A DNA stretch of 64,000 nucleotides from a virus (IMGVR_UViG_3300034013_000869:62001-126000); one strand, 5' to 3'. Counted from the first letter of the stretch, positions 1 through 9,008 are shown. The notes: generated by a model from the sequence alone, not told the origin. Translations and numbers: made by a program.

Positions 1-255
1 AGTGGTGTTATTGAATTTATTGATGATATCGTTGAGGTTTATCAAGGTCAATATGGTTTAATTGAAGGATATGATCAAATTGCTACAGATGAAACAAGAT
101 CTAAAGATAAATTGGATTACTTCAAAGAAGTTGTTGAATTTGTTAAATCAGAAAGAAGTTGCATTAAAGTAGAAGATACACACTTACATACTATAATAGA
201 TGAGGTTGTAGTTCTTATTTACAAAACAATCTACAAATTAACTTACAATAAATAA
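1..255 (+). CDS. Hypothetical protein, C-terminal part (5' end outside window)
   Basis: The frame is open from the first base and ends at TAA 253-255, giving 84 residues. The visible part is acidic and looks alpha-helical, with no motif I recognise. It ends one base before the ATG of the next gene, so the two are probably co-transcribed. The start lies outside the window. Confidence 0.6.
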   Translation, partial: SGVIEFIDDIVEVYQGQYGLIEGYDQIATDETRSKDKLDYFKEVVEFVKSERSCIKVEDTHLHTIIDEVVVLIYKTIYKLTYNK

Positions 256-256
256 A

Positions 257-805
257 ATGAAACACATTAAAAAACATCCTATTAATGATAAAGCTCAGAA
301 GCTTTCAAAGGATATAAAAAAACAAGATCATAGTAAACCAGCATCAAAAAAGAAATTAGACGCTGATAAATCTTTAAGTGATCCTGAGGTTTCAATGAAG
401 GTAACTAAACCATCAAATAAAAAATTAAATGGTGAAAAGTTTTTATCTAACCCTACAATCAATACTAAAAAGCCTAATAAACCTTCTAATAAAAATTTAG
501 ATGGTGAGAAGTTCTTAGCAGAAGGACTTAATCATTTAAAAAGATTCAATGAAGAATTCGATTCAAGTGGATATCAATCACACTGGACTAAATTTGCTCA
601 ATGGTTATGGGAAAAAGACTTTGAATTATATGGTGGTGGAGAAGACCTTCACAATAAATTTATGGAAGTATCTAATGATGATAACTTATCATCAGAAGAT
701 AAAGCTAGTCAAATTACAAATTATTTAGATGAAAAATGGGGAGTCTATGATGGATATATGTCAGTATATAATTATTTAGAATCTTTATTCATGGATGAAA
801 TTTAA
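257..805 (+). CDS. Hypothetical protein with lysine-rich repeat arm and internal capsid-targeting-like segment
   Basis: 182 residues. Residues 1-90 are very basic and hold three imperfect copies of a unit like K-(L)-(D/N)-G-(E/D)-K-(F/S)-L-S/A. The last copy ends in FLAEG, and then comes LNHLKRFNEEF (about residues 91-101), which resembles the N-terminal tag found on many other proteins here. The C-terminal half is acidic, rich in W/Y, and looks globular. LAE is a possible prohead-protease site, so the basic arm might be removed during capsid maturation (inference). A terminator hairpin follows directly. Function unknown. Confidence 0.75.
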   Translation: MKHIKKHPINDKAQKLSKDIKKQDHSKPASKKKLDADKSLSDPEVSMKVTKPSNKKLNGEKFLSNPTINTKKPNKPSNKNLDGEKFLAEGLNHLKRFNEEFDSSGYQSHWTKFAQWLWEKDFELYGGGEDLHNKFMEVSNDDNLSSEDKASQITNYLDEKWGVYDGYMSVYNYLESLFMDEI

Positions 806-807
806 CT

Positions 808-836
808 AAAATCCCACTTAATAAGTGGGATTTTTT
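808..836. terminator. Bidirectional rho-independent terminator
   Basis: Stem ATCCCACTT / AAGTGGGAT (811-819 with 823-831), loop of three bases, extended by A-T pairs and flanked by A and T runs. It sits between convergent genes and can serve both strands. Confidence 0.85.
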
Positions 837-1075
837 ATTTCTATAGTTCCGTAAAAGTTATTATTTATAATCTTTTTAGAGTATCTACTCATAATTGATT
901 TACTTGGTGAGAATTCATCTTTAACATCTAAACCTAAACCAAATATCTTATTAATCTTTCTTTTTCTACTTACATTCTTAGAAGTATATCCAGATATAAC
1001 AGAAGTGGTTGTCAATGGAATATAAGGAGCAAAAACATAACCTTGTTCTAAATTACTTTTCTTTCCTATTATCAT
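818..1075 (-). CDS. Fragment related to the C-terminus of a gp23-type capsid protein
   Basis: 85 residues. The N-terminal part reads GYVFAPYIPLTTTSVIS, matching the layout of PGIIFVPYL...SVIS in the major capsid protein at 54028-55779. Farther on, FSPSKSIMSRYS matches its FAPRMLLRSRYA. T4-type gp23 proteins carry a similar APY-P-L / K-x-RYG block near their C-terminus. Only this end is present. Two short overlapping frames lie upstream, so this may be the tail of a decayed capsid-protein paralogue or a translationally coupled mini-gene. The assignment rests on these short matches. Confidence 0.55.
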   Translation of the reverse strand: MIIGKKSNLEQGYVFAPYIPLTTTSVISGYTSKNVSRKRKINKIFGLGLDVKDEFSPSKSIMSRYSKKIINNNFYGTIEIKNPTY

Positions 1076-1211
1076 TGAATATTTTTTTAATTTTTTCTTT
1101 TCTTTTATCTTTTCTAAGAAAAGAACTTAAAAAGTTCATAGAAGAATAGTCATGTAATCTACTTCCAGGTCCACCTAGTACAACATTCCACTCATCTCTC
1201 GCTTTTATCAT
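1053..1211 (-). CDS. Small ORF overlapping the capsid-like fragment; possible piece of a broken gene
   Basis: 52 codons from ATG 1211 to TAA 1053. It contains EWNVVLGGPGSRLHDYSS followed by a lysine-rich tail. It overlaps its upstream neighbour by 20 nt and the downstream capsid-like fragment by 23 nt, each in a different frame. Either three coupled short genes or one gene broken by two frameshifts would give this pattern; I cannot tell which. Confidence 0.35.
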   Translation of the reverse strand: MIKARDEWNVVLGGPGSRLHDYSSMNFLSSFLRKDKRKEKIKKIFNDNRKEK

Positions 1212-1326
1212 ATAATCTTTTGATTTTATTTTTTCTCTTTTCAGATCTTTCTTTTTTAGACCATCTGAAAATTGAATCTGTTATAGACTCTTGAAACTCT
1301 TTTGATTGATTTTCCCAAATTGACAT
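1192..1326 (-). CDS. Small ORF at the head of the 0.8-1.3 kb minus-strand cluster
   Basis: 44 codons from ATG 1326 to TGA 1192. It starts MSIWENQSKEFQES and is charged and helical. It lies at the 5' end of the three-frame cascade described for 1053-1211 and could be the N-terminus of the same broken gene. No family recognised. Confidence 0.35.
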   Translation of the reverse strand: MSIWENQSKEFQESITDSIFRWSKKERSEKRKNKIKRLYDKSER

Positions 1327-1348
1327 AAATATTATACAATAAAATTAA

Positions 1349-1666
1349 CTACTTGTTTTCTGTGTACATATACTTTCTACCAGTATCATTATAATCCATT
1401 AGATTATTAACAACGGTATCAATCTTATCTTTAGAATCATCAACATCTTTTTTGATAACTTGAAGCGCAGCAATTGAATCATCTATCTGATCATTTCCTT
1501 TTTTAGAATCACTTTTGAAATTATTTAATTCATTTAGTAATGATTCTACTGATTTTGATTTATCATCCATGATAGAAGCAAAGTCTTTTAACTCCTCAAT
1601 AATTTCTGCTACTCTTTCTGATGAAATATCTACTTGTTCATCTTCATTGAATCTTCTAATTTTCAT
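1349..1666 (-). CDS. Small coiled-coil protein with capsid-targeting-like N-terminus
   Basis: 105 residues starting MKIRRFNEDEQ, one of the recurrent N-terminal tags of this genome. The rest is almost entirely charged heptad-like helix (leucine/isoleucine spacing with K, D, E, S, N). The start lies 35 nt from the divergent gene at 1702, and the gap is nearly pure A/T with TTTAATATATA. Likely a packaged internal or structural helper protein (inference). Confidence 0.7.
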   Translation of the reverse strand: MKIRRFNEDEQVDISSERVAEIIEELKDFASIMDDKSKSVESLLNELNNFKSDSKKGNDQIDDSIAALQVIKKDVDDSKDKIDTVVNNLMDYNDTGRKYMYTENK

Positions 1667-1682
1667 ATTAATAGTTTAATAT

Positions 1683-1693
1683 TTTAATATATA
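1683..1693 (+). promoter_or_regulatory. TTTAATATATA promoter-like element
   Basis: Exact copy of the recurrent element, ending 8 nt before the ATG of the gene at 1702. Confidence 0.5.
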
Positions 1694-1701
1694 TATTAAT
1701 T

Positions 1702-2385
1702 ATGAAACGTAAGAATAAGCTTATATTAGAATTCACAGAATTTAACATGCAAAGAATGAACCCTGATTCAGCGGCTCAAACAGTTGGAGGTGTAGATGAT
1801 CCGTCATTATCAACAAATGCCTTTGATAAACACTCAGACGCTATTAGACAAGCGATGGGTAGAATTAATGACATCCTTTATAATCTTAGTGGTACAAGTG
1901 CTTATAAAAATCTTAGAAGTAGATTAGCATTAGAACATCAAGATATTCAAAGTATTAAAATTCTAAGAATTGTTAAGAATGAAATTTACTATGATGCTTA
2001 TATCACGTTCAAAATTGATGATTATGAATACTGGGGAGTTATTGAAAATGTAATGAACGCAAATCCAGAATTAACATCAGAAGTATTCAAAGATTATGAC
2101 CTTTATCAAAGTAAAGAATGGGTTATTAAAATAAAAGGATTAGTAGTTAAGACTATTAAAACTTGGTTAAAACCAGAGCCAGGAATATACAGATTATTAA
2201 ATGATGAAATCATTTGTTACTCTACTGAAACCGGCAAACAACTTAAAATGGATAAAGGAATCGAAATCGAGTTAATAAGATCACATAGTGATAAAATTAT
2301 CATTAAACACGAATCAGATTATTACAACTTAGTTGGTGATAATTATGTTTACTTTAACTGGTGGTTTGAGAAAATTGAAGATTAA
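1702..2385 (+). CDS. Hypothetical, probably virion-associated protein
   Basis: 227 residues. The start MKRKNKLILEFTEFNMQRMNPD has the capsid-targeting look and contains ILE and FTE tripeptides. The middle (about 75-170) is a mixed alpha/beta region with many aromatics. The C-terminal 60 residues alternate charged and hydrophobic residues like a small beta-barrel. I do not recognise the family. The gene faces the tail-fibre block and overlaps the end of its convergent neighbour by 4 nt. A neck or head-completion role is possible but unsupported. Confidence 0.7.
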   Translation: MKRKNKLILEFTEFNMQRMNPDSAAQTVGGVDDPSLSTNAFDKHSDAIRQAMGRINDILYNLSGTSAYKNLRSRLALEHQDIQSIKILRIVKNEIYYDAYITFKIDDYEYWGVIENVMNANPELTSEVFKDYDLYQSKEWVIKIKGLVVKTIKTWLKPEPGIYRLLNDEIICYSTETGKQLKMDKGIEIELIRSHSDKIIIKHESDYYNLVGDNYVYFNWWFEKIED

Positions 2386-4484
2386 ATATCTTTTGGTTTC
2401 TTCAATGGTTCAACAATAACTCTACCATTATCATCAGTCCATTCCGTATCATACATATGTTTATCATGTCTTTCTCCGATTACCATCCAACTAATCTCAT
2501 CAGAAGAAGTATTTGACTCGGATATTATCTCAAGTATATTTCCAGTAACTTTTCCTTTAACAGGTGTCCATCCTGTTTCATTTGTTGTAAAACATTGAAC
2601 ATCTCTATTTAATAAAACAAAAGTGCCTTCAGTCATATTTGAAGATTCATCTAAATTAATTTCAGATTTACCATTAACTAAGGATACTTTTCCTCTATAG
2701 ATCAAATCAGCTTTAGGACCTTCAATGAAGGAGTGTACTAATTCATATTTATCTTTCATAGATTCAATTGGATGATCAATTCTAAAAGATCCACTACCCT
2801 TACTTAAACTACCAGTAACAGATGCATTTGAACTAATGAAGAAATTTTGTTGACCTGTCCAATCTATTGAACATAACGCATTTGAAGAAATAACCGTATA
2901 ACCATTACCAAGAGATAAGTCATATTTGTTTATAGTCAATGTGGCGTTATTTAATGGTGAGTGTATGATAATATCAGTAGCACCTCCTTGTTTTATCTCC
3001 AATTTTTTAGTACCACTTGTGCTAAAAGCAATAACATTAGCACTTGGCATATACATACCACTTTGAGTATATCCATACCATGTGTAATCAGGAGCCGCTG
3101 CCGTTGAAAAAGAAGTACTGACAGCACCTACCTGTATATAAGGAGATTTAGTTGTAGTACCTGTACCTAAACTAGTAGCTGTTGTAAATACAACACCACC
3201 ATTTCCAGCATTTGTTCCTTTAATATGCATTCTAGGTGTTCCATTTGTAGTAAATGCTATTTGATTAGTAGTAGGTCTATAAATACCAGTATCAATATCA
3301 CCAGTAAATGTAATAGATGGAGCTGTTGGAGTACCATTACTATACCTTATTGGTGAAGTACTAAGAGAATATGTAGCATACAATCTAAATGGAACAGATC
3401 CACTTACTGAAAATCCAATAAATGGAGCTGTGTAAACTATTGGAGAAGTACCCGGAATTGCTGTATCAACACCAGCTCCAAATATACCAGAATCATTACC
3501 AAAAGCAATAGGTGGATTATCAGGTCCATTAAGTTCAGCACTACCAAACATAAGACCTGTAAGGTAATAGGTAGGTAATAACATTTGAGCAGTAACTGAA
3601 TTAAATGCGAACCCAGTCCCTCTAGAATTATTGTAATAAGTACTAACACTAGCACCATTCACATTAGAAGCCGTAGATGAAAACATCATATATTTTAATC
3701 CACTCGAAGAAGGTGAGACTTGTGAATTATAAACAGTAACGGTGGAAGCTGTTTTAGATCTATCAGAAATTATATTAGTAATCTGACTACCATCTCCTTT
3801 AAAGAAACCACTTGTTTTTATATTTCCAGTAACATCTAAAATCTCTGCAGGTAAAACAGTAGAGCTCCAATTTGAACCAATACCAACTTTATTATTATTT
3901 GAAAGATAAATGGTTTGAACAGGAGCTCCTGAACCACCTGGTCTATTTGATATAGATAAATCTCCTTGGTCATTACCAAAGCTAATCAATGAAGAACCCT
4001 TAGATGAGTTAAAATAACCATTACCACCGACAAAACCAGTATAATACCAATTAGAACCAATAATGGTTGTTCCACCTTTATGTATAACCAATGGAGGTGC
4101 TTGACCCGCAACATAATTAGGATCTTCAGCAAGACTCATTCCACCAAACTGCATATAGGTATTATTACCAGTTGGATTATTAGTACCAACACCAATTCTT
4201 TTTTCAGTACCTGTGCTAACCTGGAAAACTCCACTATTTCCTATATAATTTTGAGATGTAAATAAAGGAACATATCCAGCTACCCCATTAACTTGGTCAG
4301 TTATTTCGGCACTGAAGGTAGTGCCATTATAATAGTATGATCTATTATCAGATGTATCAAAAACTCTTAGACCAGTATATTTATATGGTATTGAATTTCT
4401 AGCAGCAGCACCAGATGCGACTATTCTATTATCCAATGGAGTTGAATTATTTACGGTGAATCCTGTTATTATTTGTATTGACAT
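2382..4484 (-). CDS. Tail fibre / adhesin-like structural protein
   Basis: 700 residues, rich in G, S, T and N, with many short repeats of the type IAFxxxGTxRMHIKG and APxxTWYGYTQSG typical of trimeric beta-structured fibres. The C-terminal part (about residues 560-700) has SGSFRIDHP...YELVHSFIEGP-ADLIYRG, a signature I remember from virion structural/fibre proteins of marine T4-like phages. It probably forms the distal fibre tip or a baseplate-attached fibre that contacts the host. It is the last gene of a three-gene minus-strand block. Confidence 0.75.
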   Translation of the reverse strand: MSIQIITGFTVNNSTPLDNRIVASGAAARNSIPYKYTGLRVFDTSDNRSYYYNGTTFSAEITDQVNGVAGYVPLFTSQNYIGNSGVFQVSTGTEKRIGVGTNNPTGNNTYMQFGGMSLAEDPNYVAGQAPPLVIHKGGTTIIGSNWYYTGFVGGNGYFNSSKGSSLISFGNDQGDLSISNRPGGSGAPVQTIYLSNNNKVGIGSNWSSTVLPAEILDVTGNIKTSGFFKGDGSQITNIISDRSKTASTVTVYNSQVSPSSSGLKYMMFSSTASNVNGASVSTYYNNSRGTGFAFNSVTAQMLLPTYYLTGLMFGSAELNGPDNPPIAFGNDSGIFGAGVDTAIPGTSPIVYTAPFIGFSVSGSVPFRLYATYSLSTSPIRYSNGTPTAPSITFTGDIDTGIYRPTTNQIAFTTNGTPRMHIKGTNAGNGGVVFTTATSLGTGTTTKSPYIQVGAVSTSFSTAAAPDYTWYGYTQSGMYMPSANVIAFSTSGTKKLEIKQGGATDIIIHSPLNNATLTINKYDLSLGNGYTVISSNALCSIDWTGQQNFFISSNASVTGSLSKGSGSFRIDHPIESMKDKYELVHSFIEGPKADLIYRGKVSLVNGKSEINLDESSNMTEGTFVLLNRDVQCFTTNETGWTPVKGKVTGNILEIISESNTSSDEISWMVIGERHDKHMYDTEWTDDNGRVIVEPLKKPKDI

Positions 4485-4502
4485 ATCATATATATAAATT
4501 TT

Positions 4503-6023
4503 TTAATACTTGAATTGATAATTTACAGAAGGTGGACCAACTTGTGGTATACCCGTCCATTTGTAAACTTTGAATTGTTTTGAAGCCCAAAGACCACTTG
4601 GTGATGATAGTATTGTTAAAGTCGGTATTGAAAAAGAGTTTCCAATAATTACTGAAATATTATCAATAACCTCATCTAAATCTGGATAAGTACTATCATA
4701 AATAAAATATAAATTACCACTACCAGTTATATCAATTGTCTTATCTCCTAAAGGTTCAACTAATTTAGTAAGACCAGAAAGACCAGCTGTATTCATAGCA
4801 GAAAGGGCACTAAATCCATAAAAATATGGATATATTCCACTAATACTAGCAGTTGATGTATTTGATTGAGTTCCATCTCCAACGGTAGCAGCAAAGTAAG
4901 TAGTTGTATTAGAAACTGGTGATATAACTATACCAGATGCTGTTCCAGATACGACAGTTGTTCCAGCAGTTGATATAGGAGGATATGAACTTGGAACCAT
5001 ATTTGACAAAGATGTTATGTTTGTTGGATAAGTTCTTTTTGTTATTGTATAATTTAATTTAATCAATGGTGAAGTACCAACTTCAACATATCCTGAAGAA
5101 TATGGAGGTAAAACAGATACCGAACATGTTGGAGGTAAGTAGGAATAAACTATTCTTCTTAACATCTCAGACATCTCAACTAAACTAAAAGTCTCTCCCA
5201 TCTGTATATCACCAATAGAAACTAAACAAGGTCTACTATCTGTAAATTCAATTGGATATCCATTAACATTAATAGGACCACCATTTATATTTATAGGTGA
5301 ACCAGTTACACCAATACTACTCATACTAGGTAATGTTATGTTATCCCAAACATAGTTACCATTATTCCAAACCAATATTCTCCCATCAGAGGCTCCTGTC
5401 AAACCAGGAGTTAGATTAGCCGAGTCCGATATAGTTGGAAAAACTATATTATTAACAGAAACTGAACCATAATCACTAGTCAAATTTATATTACCACCCG
5501 TATTACTTGGATTAACTATATCAAATGATAATGAACTTGTAGATGCTATAGTCTGTACTTGTAAATAAGGAGCGACACTATATAAAGAAGATTTTGTTCC
5601 TGATAAAATAGAAACTCTTGTCCTTCCGTTGGAAATAGTATCTCTTTTAGTATTGAATAAAAATATATCAACATCGCTATTCAACAAAGATGTTGACATT
5701 ATATCTTGATAAGGTGAATATGATGAATATGTTCCTGAAAAAGATCTTTTACCAAAGTAAATTTTATTTTTCAAATCACCATCTAATGGATCAGATGTAT
5801 CAATTCCTATGTAAGAATCATTTGAAACTTTTGTTTGAGTAAATATAGAATTAGCAGCAGTTGTTAAAAAAACATCTCTTAAATCCTTAGGATTAATTTG
5901 TTTACTAGTATTATCCTCTAAAACCGTTAAAACCTGACTTAAATCAACGCCAGTGGCTCCAATTAAATCATAAGTGGTTGCTTCTGTTGATAGTCCTATA
6001 TTTACACTAAATGTTGCTGCCAT
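4503..6023 (-). CDS. Fibre/baseplate-associated structural protein, paralogue of the next gene upstream
   Basis: 506 residues. The first 130 residues (SxGLxTEA; NPKDLRDVFLTTAAN; YIGIDT; KIYFGKRSF) align position by position with the protein at 6026-7684. Later shared pieces include RILVWNNGNYVWDN-like and NVNGYPIEF segments. After residue 270 the sequence becomes S/T/G/Y-rich and diverges, as in exchangeable receptor-binding tips. Its start is separated by only 2 nt from its paralogue's stop. Likely tail fibre or collar whisker; exact role unknown. Confidence 0.65.
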   Translation of the reverse strand: MAATFSVNIGLSTEATTYDLIGATGVDLSQVLTVLEDNTSKQINPKDLRDVFLTTAANSIFTQTKVSNDSYIGIDTSDPLDGDLKNKIYFGKRSFSGTYSSYSPYQDIMSTSLLNSDVDIFLFNTKRDTISNGRTRVSILSGTKSSLYSVAPYLQVQTIASTSSLSFDIVNPSNTGGNINLTSDYGSVSVNNIVFPTISDSANLTPGLTGASDGRILVWNNGNYVWDNITLPSMSSIGVTGSPININGGPINVNGYPIEFTDSRPCLVSIGDIQMGETFSLVEMSEMLRRIVYSYLPPTCSVSVLPPYSSGYVEVGTSPLIKLNYTITKRTYPTNITSLSNMVPSSYPPISTAGTTVVSGTASGIVISPVSNTTTYFAATVGDGTQSNTSTASISGIYPYFYGFSALSAMNTAGLSGLTKLVEPLGDKTIDITGSGNLYFIYDSTYPDLDEVIDNISVIIGNSFSIPTLTILSSPSGLWASKQFKVYKWTGIPQVGPPSVNYQFKY

Positions 6024-6025
6024 AA

Positions 6026-7684
6026 TTAAAAAATAAATTCAAATTCACCACTACCACTATAACTACAAGTTCCTATTGTTCTATAAACTCTGTAATTACC
6101 ATAATTGATTTCAGTTCCTGAAAGTGCCGGTGTTACTGAACCAGAATAAGTAAATGAACTAGTCAATGGATAAGCTGCATCATATACAATATAACCGTTA
6201 GGATCTTTTATCATTGATAACTCACCATAATTATAATCTATTGAGTAAGGAACTAAAAAGTACAAATACCCTGATCCACTACAATTAAATGATACTGATT
6301 GAGAGTTTCCAGGATATGGTGTAATATGTTTATTAGATATATTCATAATAAGTCTAGTTCTACTACCATTTATAAAGAATGTCGAAGATCCGGTATTGAT
6401 AGTACTATTGAATATTGTAAAAAATGGACTTAAAAATGTCAAAGAAGCCGTAGCAAAATGATTGATTAATGTATAACCCAGTGAGTCTAATGAATCAGAT
6501 GCTTGTATTGCATAATCATTTGTTACAGGTGTAGAAACATAATCTCTTTTAACACTGTAAGTAAAAGTAACAATAGTTTGATCACCTGGTAGGGCACTTG
6601 AGAAAGACAAACCAGAGTATGTACCAACAGCACCAACGGTATAAGGTGATGTATTAGATGGACCATATATCTGATAAGTATCAATATTTTCGGAATACTT
6701 TGTTACTGAGTATGTAAAACTAATAGATGATGTAACTCCTATCTCAGCATAATTATCACCAGTAGCTAAATTAGACAATTGTATTGTAAGACCTGGAGGA
6801 GAATATGGATATAAAAGTTTTCTTATAACCTCAACCATTGGCCAGTTTTGATAGTTACCAGTTACCAATGTAGCATCATATCCAAAAGAAGGAAATGAAC
6901 TTCCAGCTTGAATACCACCAATGGTTTGAGTAGTCAATGTAGGATCGACAAATTCTAATGAATAACCATTAACATTACTTGGACTACCATAAATATTAGT
7001 AGGAGTCCCAGGAACTCCAATACTTGAAATCGATATTGTTGGATCATCCCATCTTAAAGAACCATTCGGCCAAGTTCCTGAATACTTTAATATTCTACCA
7101 TTTGAAGCAGACGCTGATGTTTCAGCAGCTGTTGGAAAAACTATACCATTTATAGCAACTCTACCAGTATTACTATAAATATTTATTGGACCACTATAAA
7201 TAGATGGATTAACGATATCTAAATTTATAGCAGTTCCTGTTGAATTAGATTCGGCTTGTATATAAGGAGCACTCGTATATAAACTTGAATTAGTTCCAGC
7301 TAAAATAGCAATTCTTGTTTGACTTTGAGTTACTGTATCTGGTTTTGTGTTAAAGAAATAAATATCAGTAGGGTTTGTATAAGAAAGTAAAGCATTATTC
7401 ATTATATCAACGCCTGTATAATTTCTTTTACCAATAAATATCTTTTGTTTTATATCTCTATTTTCTGGATTACCAGAGTCAATACCAATATACTCTAAAG
7501 AAGACAAACCTATAGTTTGTTTAAAAGCAGCATTTGCCCAAGTTGATAAAAAGGCATCTCTAACATCTTTTGGTGATATTAATTTTTGTGTATTATCAGG
7601 TATATCCAATAAGACACTATTAATGTCTTGCTTTCTAAGGGCTTCAGTTGGCAATCCAACACTTATACTATATGTAGCTGGCAT
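6026..7684 (-). CDS. Fibre/baseplate-associated structural protein, paralogue of 4503-6023
   Basis: 552 residues with the same N-terminal module as its downstream neighbour (SVGLPTEA, SPKDVRDAFLSTWAN, EYIGIDSG, KIFIGKRNY) and a divergent C-terminal half rich in S, T, Y and P. The pattern of conserved N-terminal anchor and variable C-terminal half is usual for host-recognition fibres. A TTTAATATATA element lies 19 nt upstream of the ATG, so transcription of the fibre block probably begins here. Confidence 0.65.
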   Translation of the reverse strand: MPATYSISVGLPTEALRKQDINSVLLDIPDNTQKLISPKDVRDAFLSTWANAAFKQTIGLSSLEYIGIDSGNPENRDIKQKIFIGKRNYTGVDIMNNALLSYTNPTDIYFFNTKPDTVTQSQTRIAILAGTNSSLYTSAPYIQAESNSTGTAINLDIVNPSIYSGPINIYSNTGRVAINGIVFPTAAETSASASNGRILKYSGTWPNGSLRWDDPTISISSIGVPGTPTNIYGSPSNVNGYSLEFVDPTLTTQTIGGIQAGSSFPSFGYDATLVTGNYQNWPMVEVIRKLLYPYSPPGLTIQLSNLATGDNYAEIGVTSSISFTYSVTKYSENIDTYQIYGPSNTSPYTVGAVGTYSGLSFSSALPGDQTIVTFTYSVKRDYVSTPVTNDYAIQASDSLDSLGYTLINHFATASLTFLSPFFTIFNSTINTGSSTFFINGSRTRLIMNISNKHITPYPGNSQSVSFNCSGSGYLYFLVPYSIDYNYGELSMIKDPNGYIVYDAAYPLTSSFTYSGSVTPALSGTEINYGNYRVYRTIGTCSYSGSGEFEFIF

Positions 7685-7703
7685 TAGTCTTAATCTTTTT
7701 TTG

Positions 7704-7714
7704 TATATATTAAA
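7704..7714 (-). promoter_or_regulatory. TTTAATATATA promoter-like element
   Basis: Minus-strand copy 19 nt upstream of the fibre gene starting at 7684. Confidence 0.5.
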
Positions 7715-7735
7715 AATCGAAGTCCAACTATTAAC

Positions 7736-7769
7736 AAAAAAGTCTGATAATTACTTATCAGACTTTTTA
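7736..7769 (-). terminator. Rho-independent terminator
   Basis: Stem AGTCTGATAA / TTATCAGACT (7741-7750 with 7755-7764), four-base loop, with A-run and T-run flanks. On the minus strand it overlaps the stop of the 33-residue gene and separates it from the fibre block. Confidence 0.85.
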
Positions 7770-7852
7770 GAGAATATCTTTTCAATTGATTTCTTTCTTC
7801 TATTTTTTCTTTGAATAGAATTTGAAATGTAGGGATAGTGTGGTAACGGCAT
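7751..7852 (-). CDS. Very small basic protein
   Basis: 33 codons from ATG 7852 to TAA 7751, starting MPLPHYPYISNS and ending in an R/K-rich helix. The ATG lies 2 nt after the stop of the upstream gene (7855), and its stop lies inside the terminator, which is how a genuine last gene of an operon would look. No family recognised. Confidence 0.55.
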   Translation of the reverse strand: MPLPHYPYISNSIQRKNRRKKSIEKIFSKKSDK

Positions 7853-7854
7853 AA

Positions 7855-8256
7855 TTAATTAAATAAAAATTCTAATTTAATCAAATCCTTAACTTTAGCA
7901 GTTTGTAAATTTAAGTCATCAAAGTTTATCTTATCATAAGGAACTTCATTTTCAATTTCCATTAAATCTGACATCTCTCTTGAAAAATCATCCATATTTG
8001 TTATATTAACAGAACCAGGAATAATATTTCCTTGTTCATCTTTAGGTTGAACAATTGTTCCATTTTCATCTTTTTCTGAAAACTTTTCTAATATTCTTCT
8101 TTCCATTTTAACTTTATCATCAACTATAGAAGAAACTTCTTTGATAATTCTAGTTAATCTAAAAGCAACTGAAGCATTGATATCTAAATCAATAAGTTTG
8201 TTAAGAGCCTCTATGGTTTCACTACTAAGTTGTGAGTTTTTAATTCTAATTGGCAT
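7855..8256 (-). CDS. Hypothetical protein, possibly DUF1617-like
   Basis: 133 residues. The layout is IKNSQLxxETIEALNKLIDLDINASVAFRLTR, then a helix with MERRILEKFSEKDENG, then a short acidic C-terminal domain. This resembles my memory of phage DUF1617 proteins (helical hairpin ending in KYGEKDENG), which occur among structural genes; the match is tentative. It lies between a DNA methylase and the 33-residue gene. Confidence 0.6.
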   Translation of the reverse strand: MPIRIKNSQLSSETIEALNKLIDLDINASVAFRLTRIIKEVSSIVDDKVKMERRILEKFSEKDENGTIVQPKDEQGNIIPGSVNITNMDDFSREMSDLMEIENEVPYDKINFDDLNLQTAKVKDLIKLEFLFN

Positions 8257-8276
8257 AATTATGTTTAATATTTATT

Positions 8277-9008
8277 TTATATATCATCAATATTCAACTT
8301 TGTTGATAATTTTTCTATTCTATTTTTGATAATATCAATATATTTTTCTTCTCTTTCAATTAAAATATATTTTCTATTAAGTAATATAGAAGCATGTCCT
8401 GTTGTTCCTGTTCCAGCAAAAGTATCTAAAACAACATCACCTTCATTTGAATGTTTTTTTATTAAATCAGATATTAGTAAAATTGGTTTCTGAGTAGGAT
8501 GTTCATATCTTTCTTTTCCGTGACAGATAGGGTATTTATAAATACCATTATCATACTCCGAATTAAATGTTGGACTCTTTACTTTAACAAAAGTAAAAAA
8601 GTATTCTACAGCATTTGAAAGATAATTAATCTTTGAGTTAATAGGAACTGGATTTGTTTTTACCCAACTACAAACTCTTGGTTGTTTGAATTTATATTTA
8701 TCAGCAATTTGTTTAATTGTATTTGACTTCCAGATATCATAAAAGAAAATTAAAGTTCCACCATCTTTTAAAACTCGATGATATTCTTTAAATAATAAAT
8801 CCCAATCTATTTCTTCTTTATCCCAATCACCAAAGTCAATTGATATACCACCATATTTAGTAATAATATCTTTTGATGCTGATTTAGAATACTTTTTGAA
8901 ATTTGAACTTTTTGAAATTTGATAAGGTGGGTCAACAAGTATTAGATCAATTGATTTATTATCAATTTTCTTCATTAGTTCAAAACAATCACCTTCTAAA
9001 ATCATCAC
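8277..9008 (-). CDS. DNA methyltransferase, beta class (N6-adenine or N4-cytosine)
   Basis: 243 residues. The catalytic DPPY motif is at 26-29 near the N-terminus and the SAM-binding motif DTFAGTGTTG at about 195-204 near the C-terminus. This order defines the beta class. HPTQKP precedes the SAM motif, as in many of these enzymes. It is complete and solitary, with no restriction partner beside it, so protecting phage DNA from host nucleases is the likely role. The recognition sequence cannot be read from the protein. Confidence 0.9.
   Translation of the reverse strand: MMILEGDCFELMKKIDNKSIDLILVDPPYQISKSSNFKKYSKSASKDIITKYGGISIDFGDWDKEEIDWDLLFKEYHRVLKDGGTLIFFYDIWKSNTIKQIADKYKFKQPRVCSWVKTNPVPINSKINYLSNAVEYFFTFVKVKSPTFNSEYDNGIYKYPICHGKERYEHPTQKPILLISDLIKKHSNEGDVVLDTFAGTGTTGHASILLNRKYILIEREEKYIDIIKNRIEKLSTKLNIDDI

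Noticed and set aside
3437-3658. Open frames antisense or out-of-frame to the fibre, portal, protease and glycosyltransferase genes
   Set aside because: They have low-complexity or hydrophobic composition mirroring the real genes and no start signals; treated as shadows.
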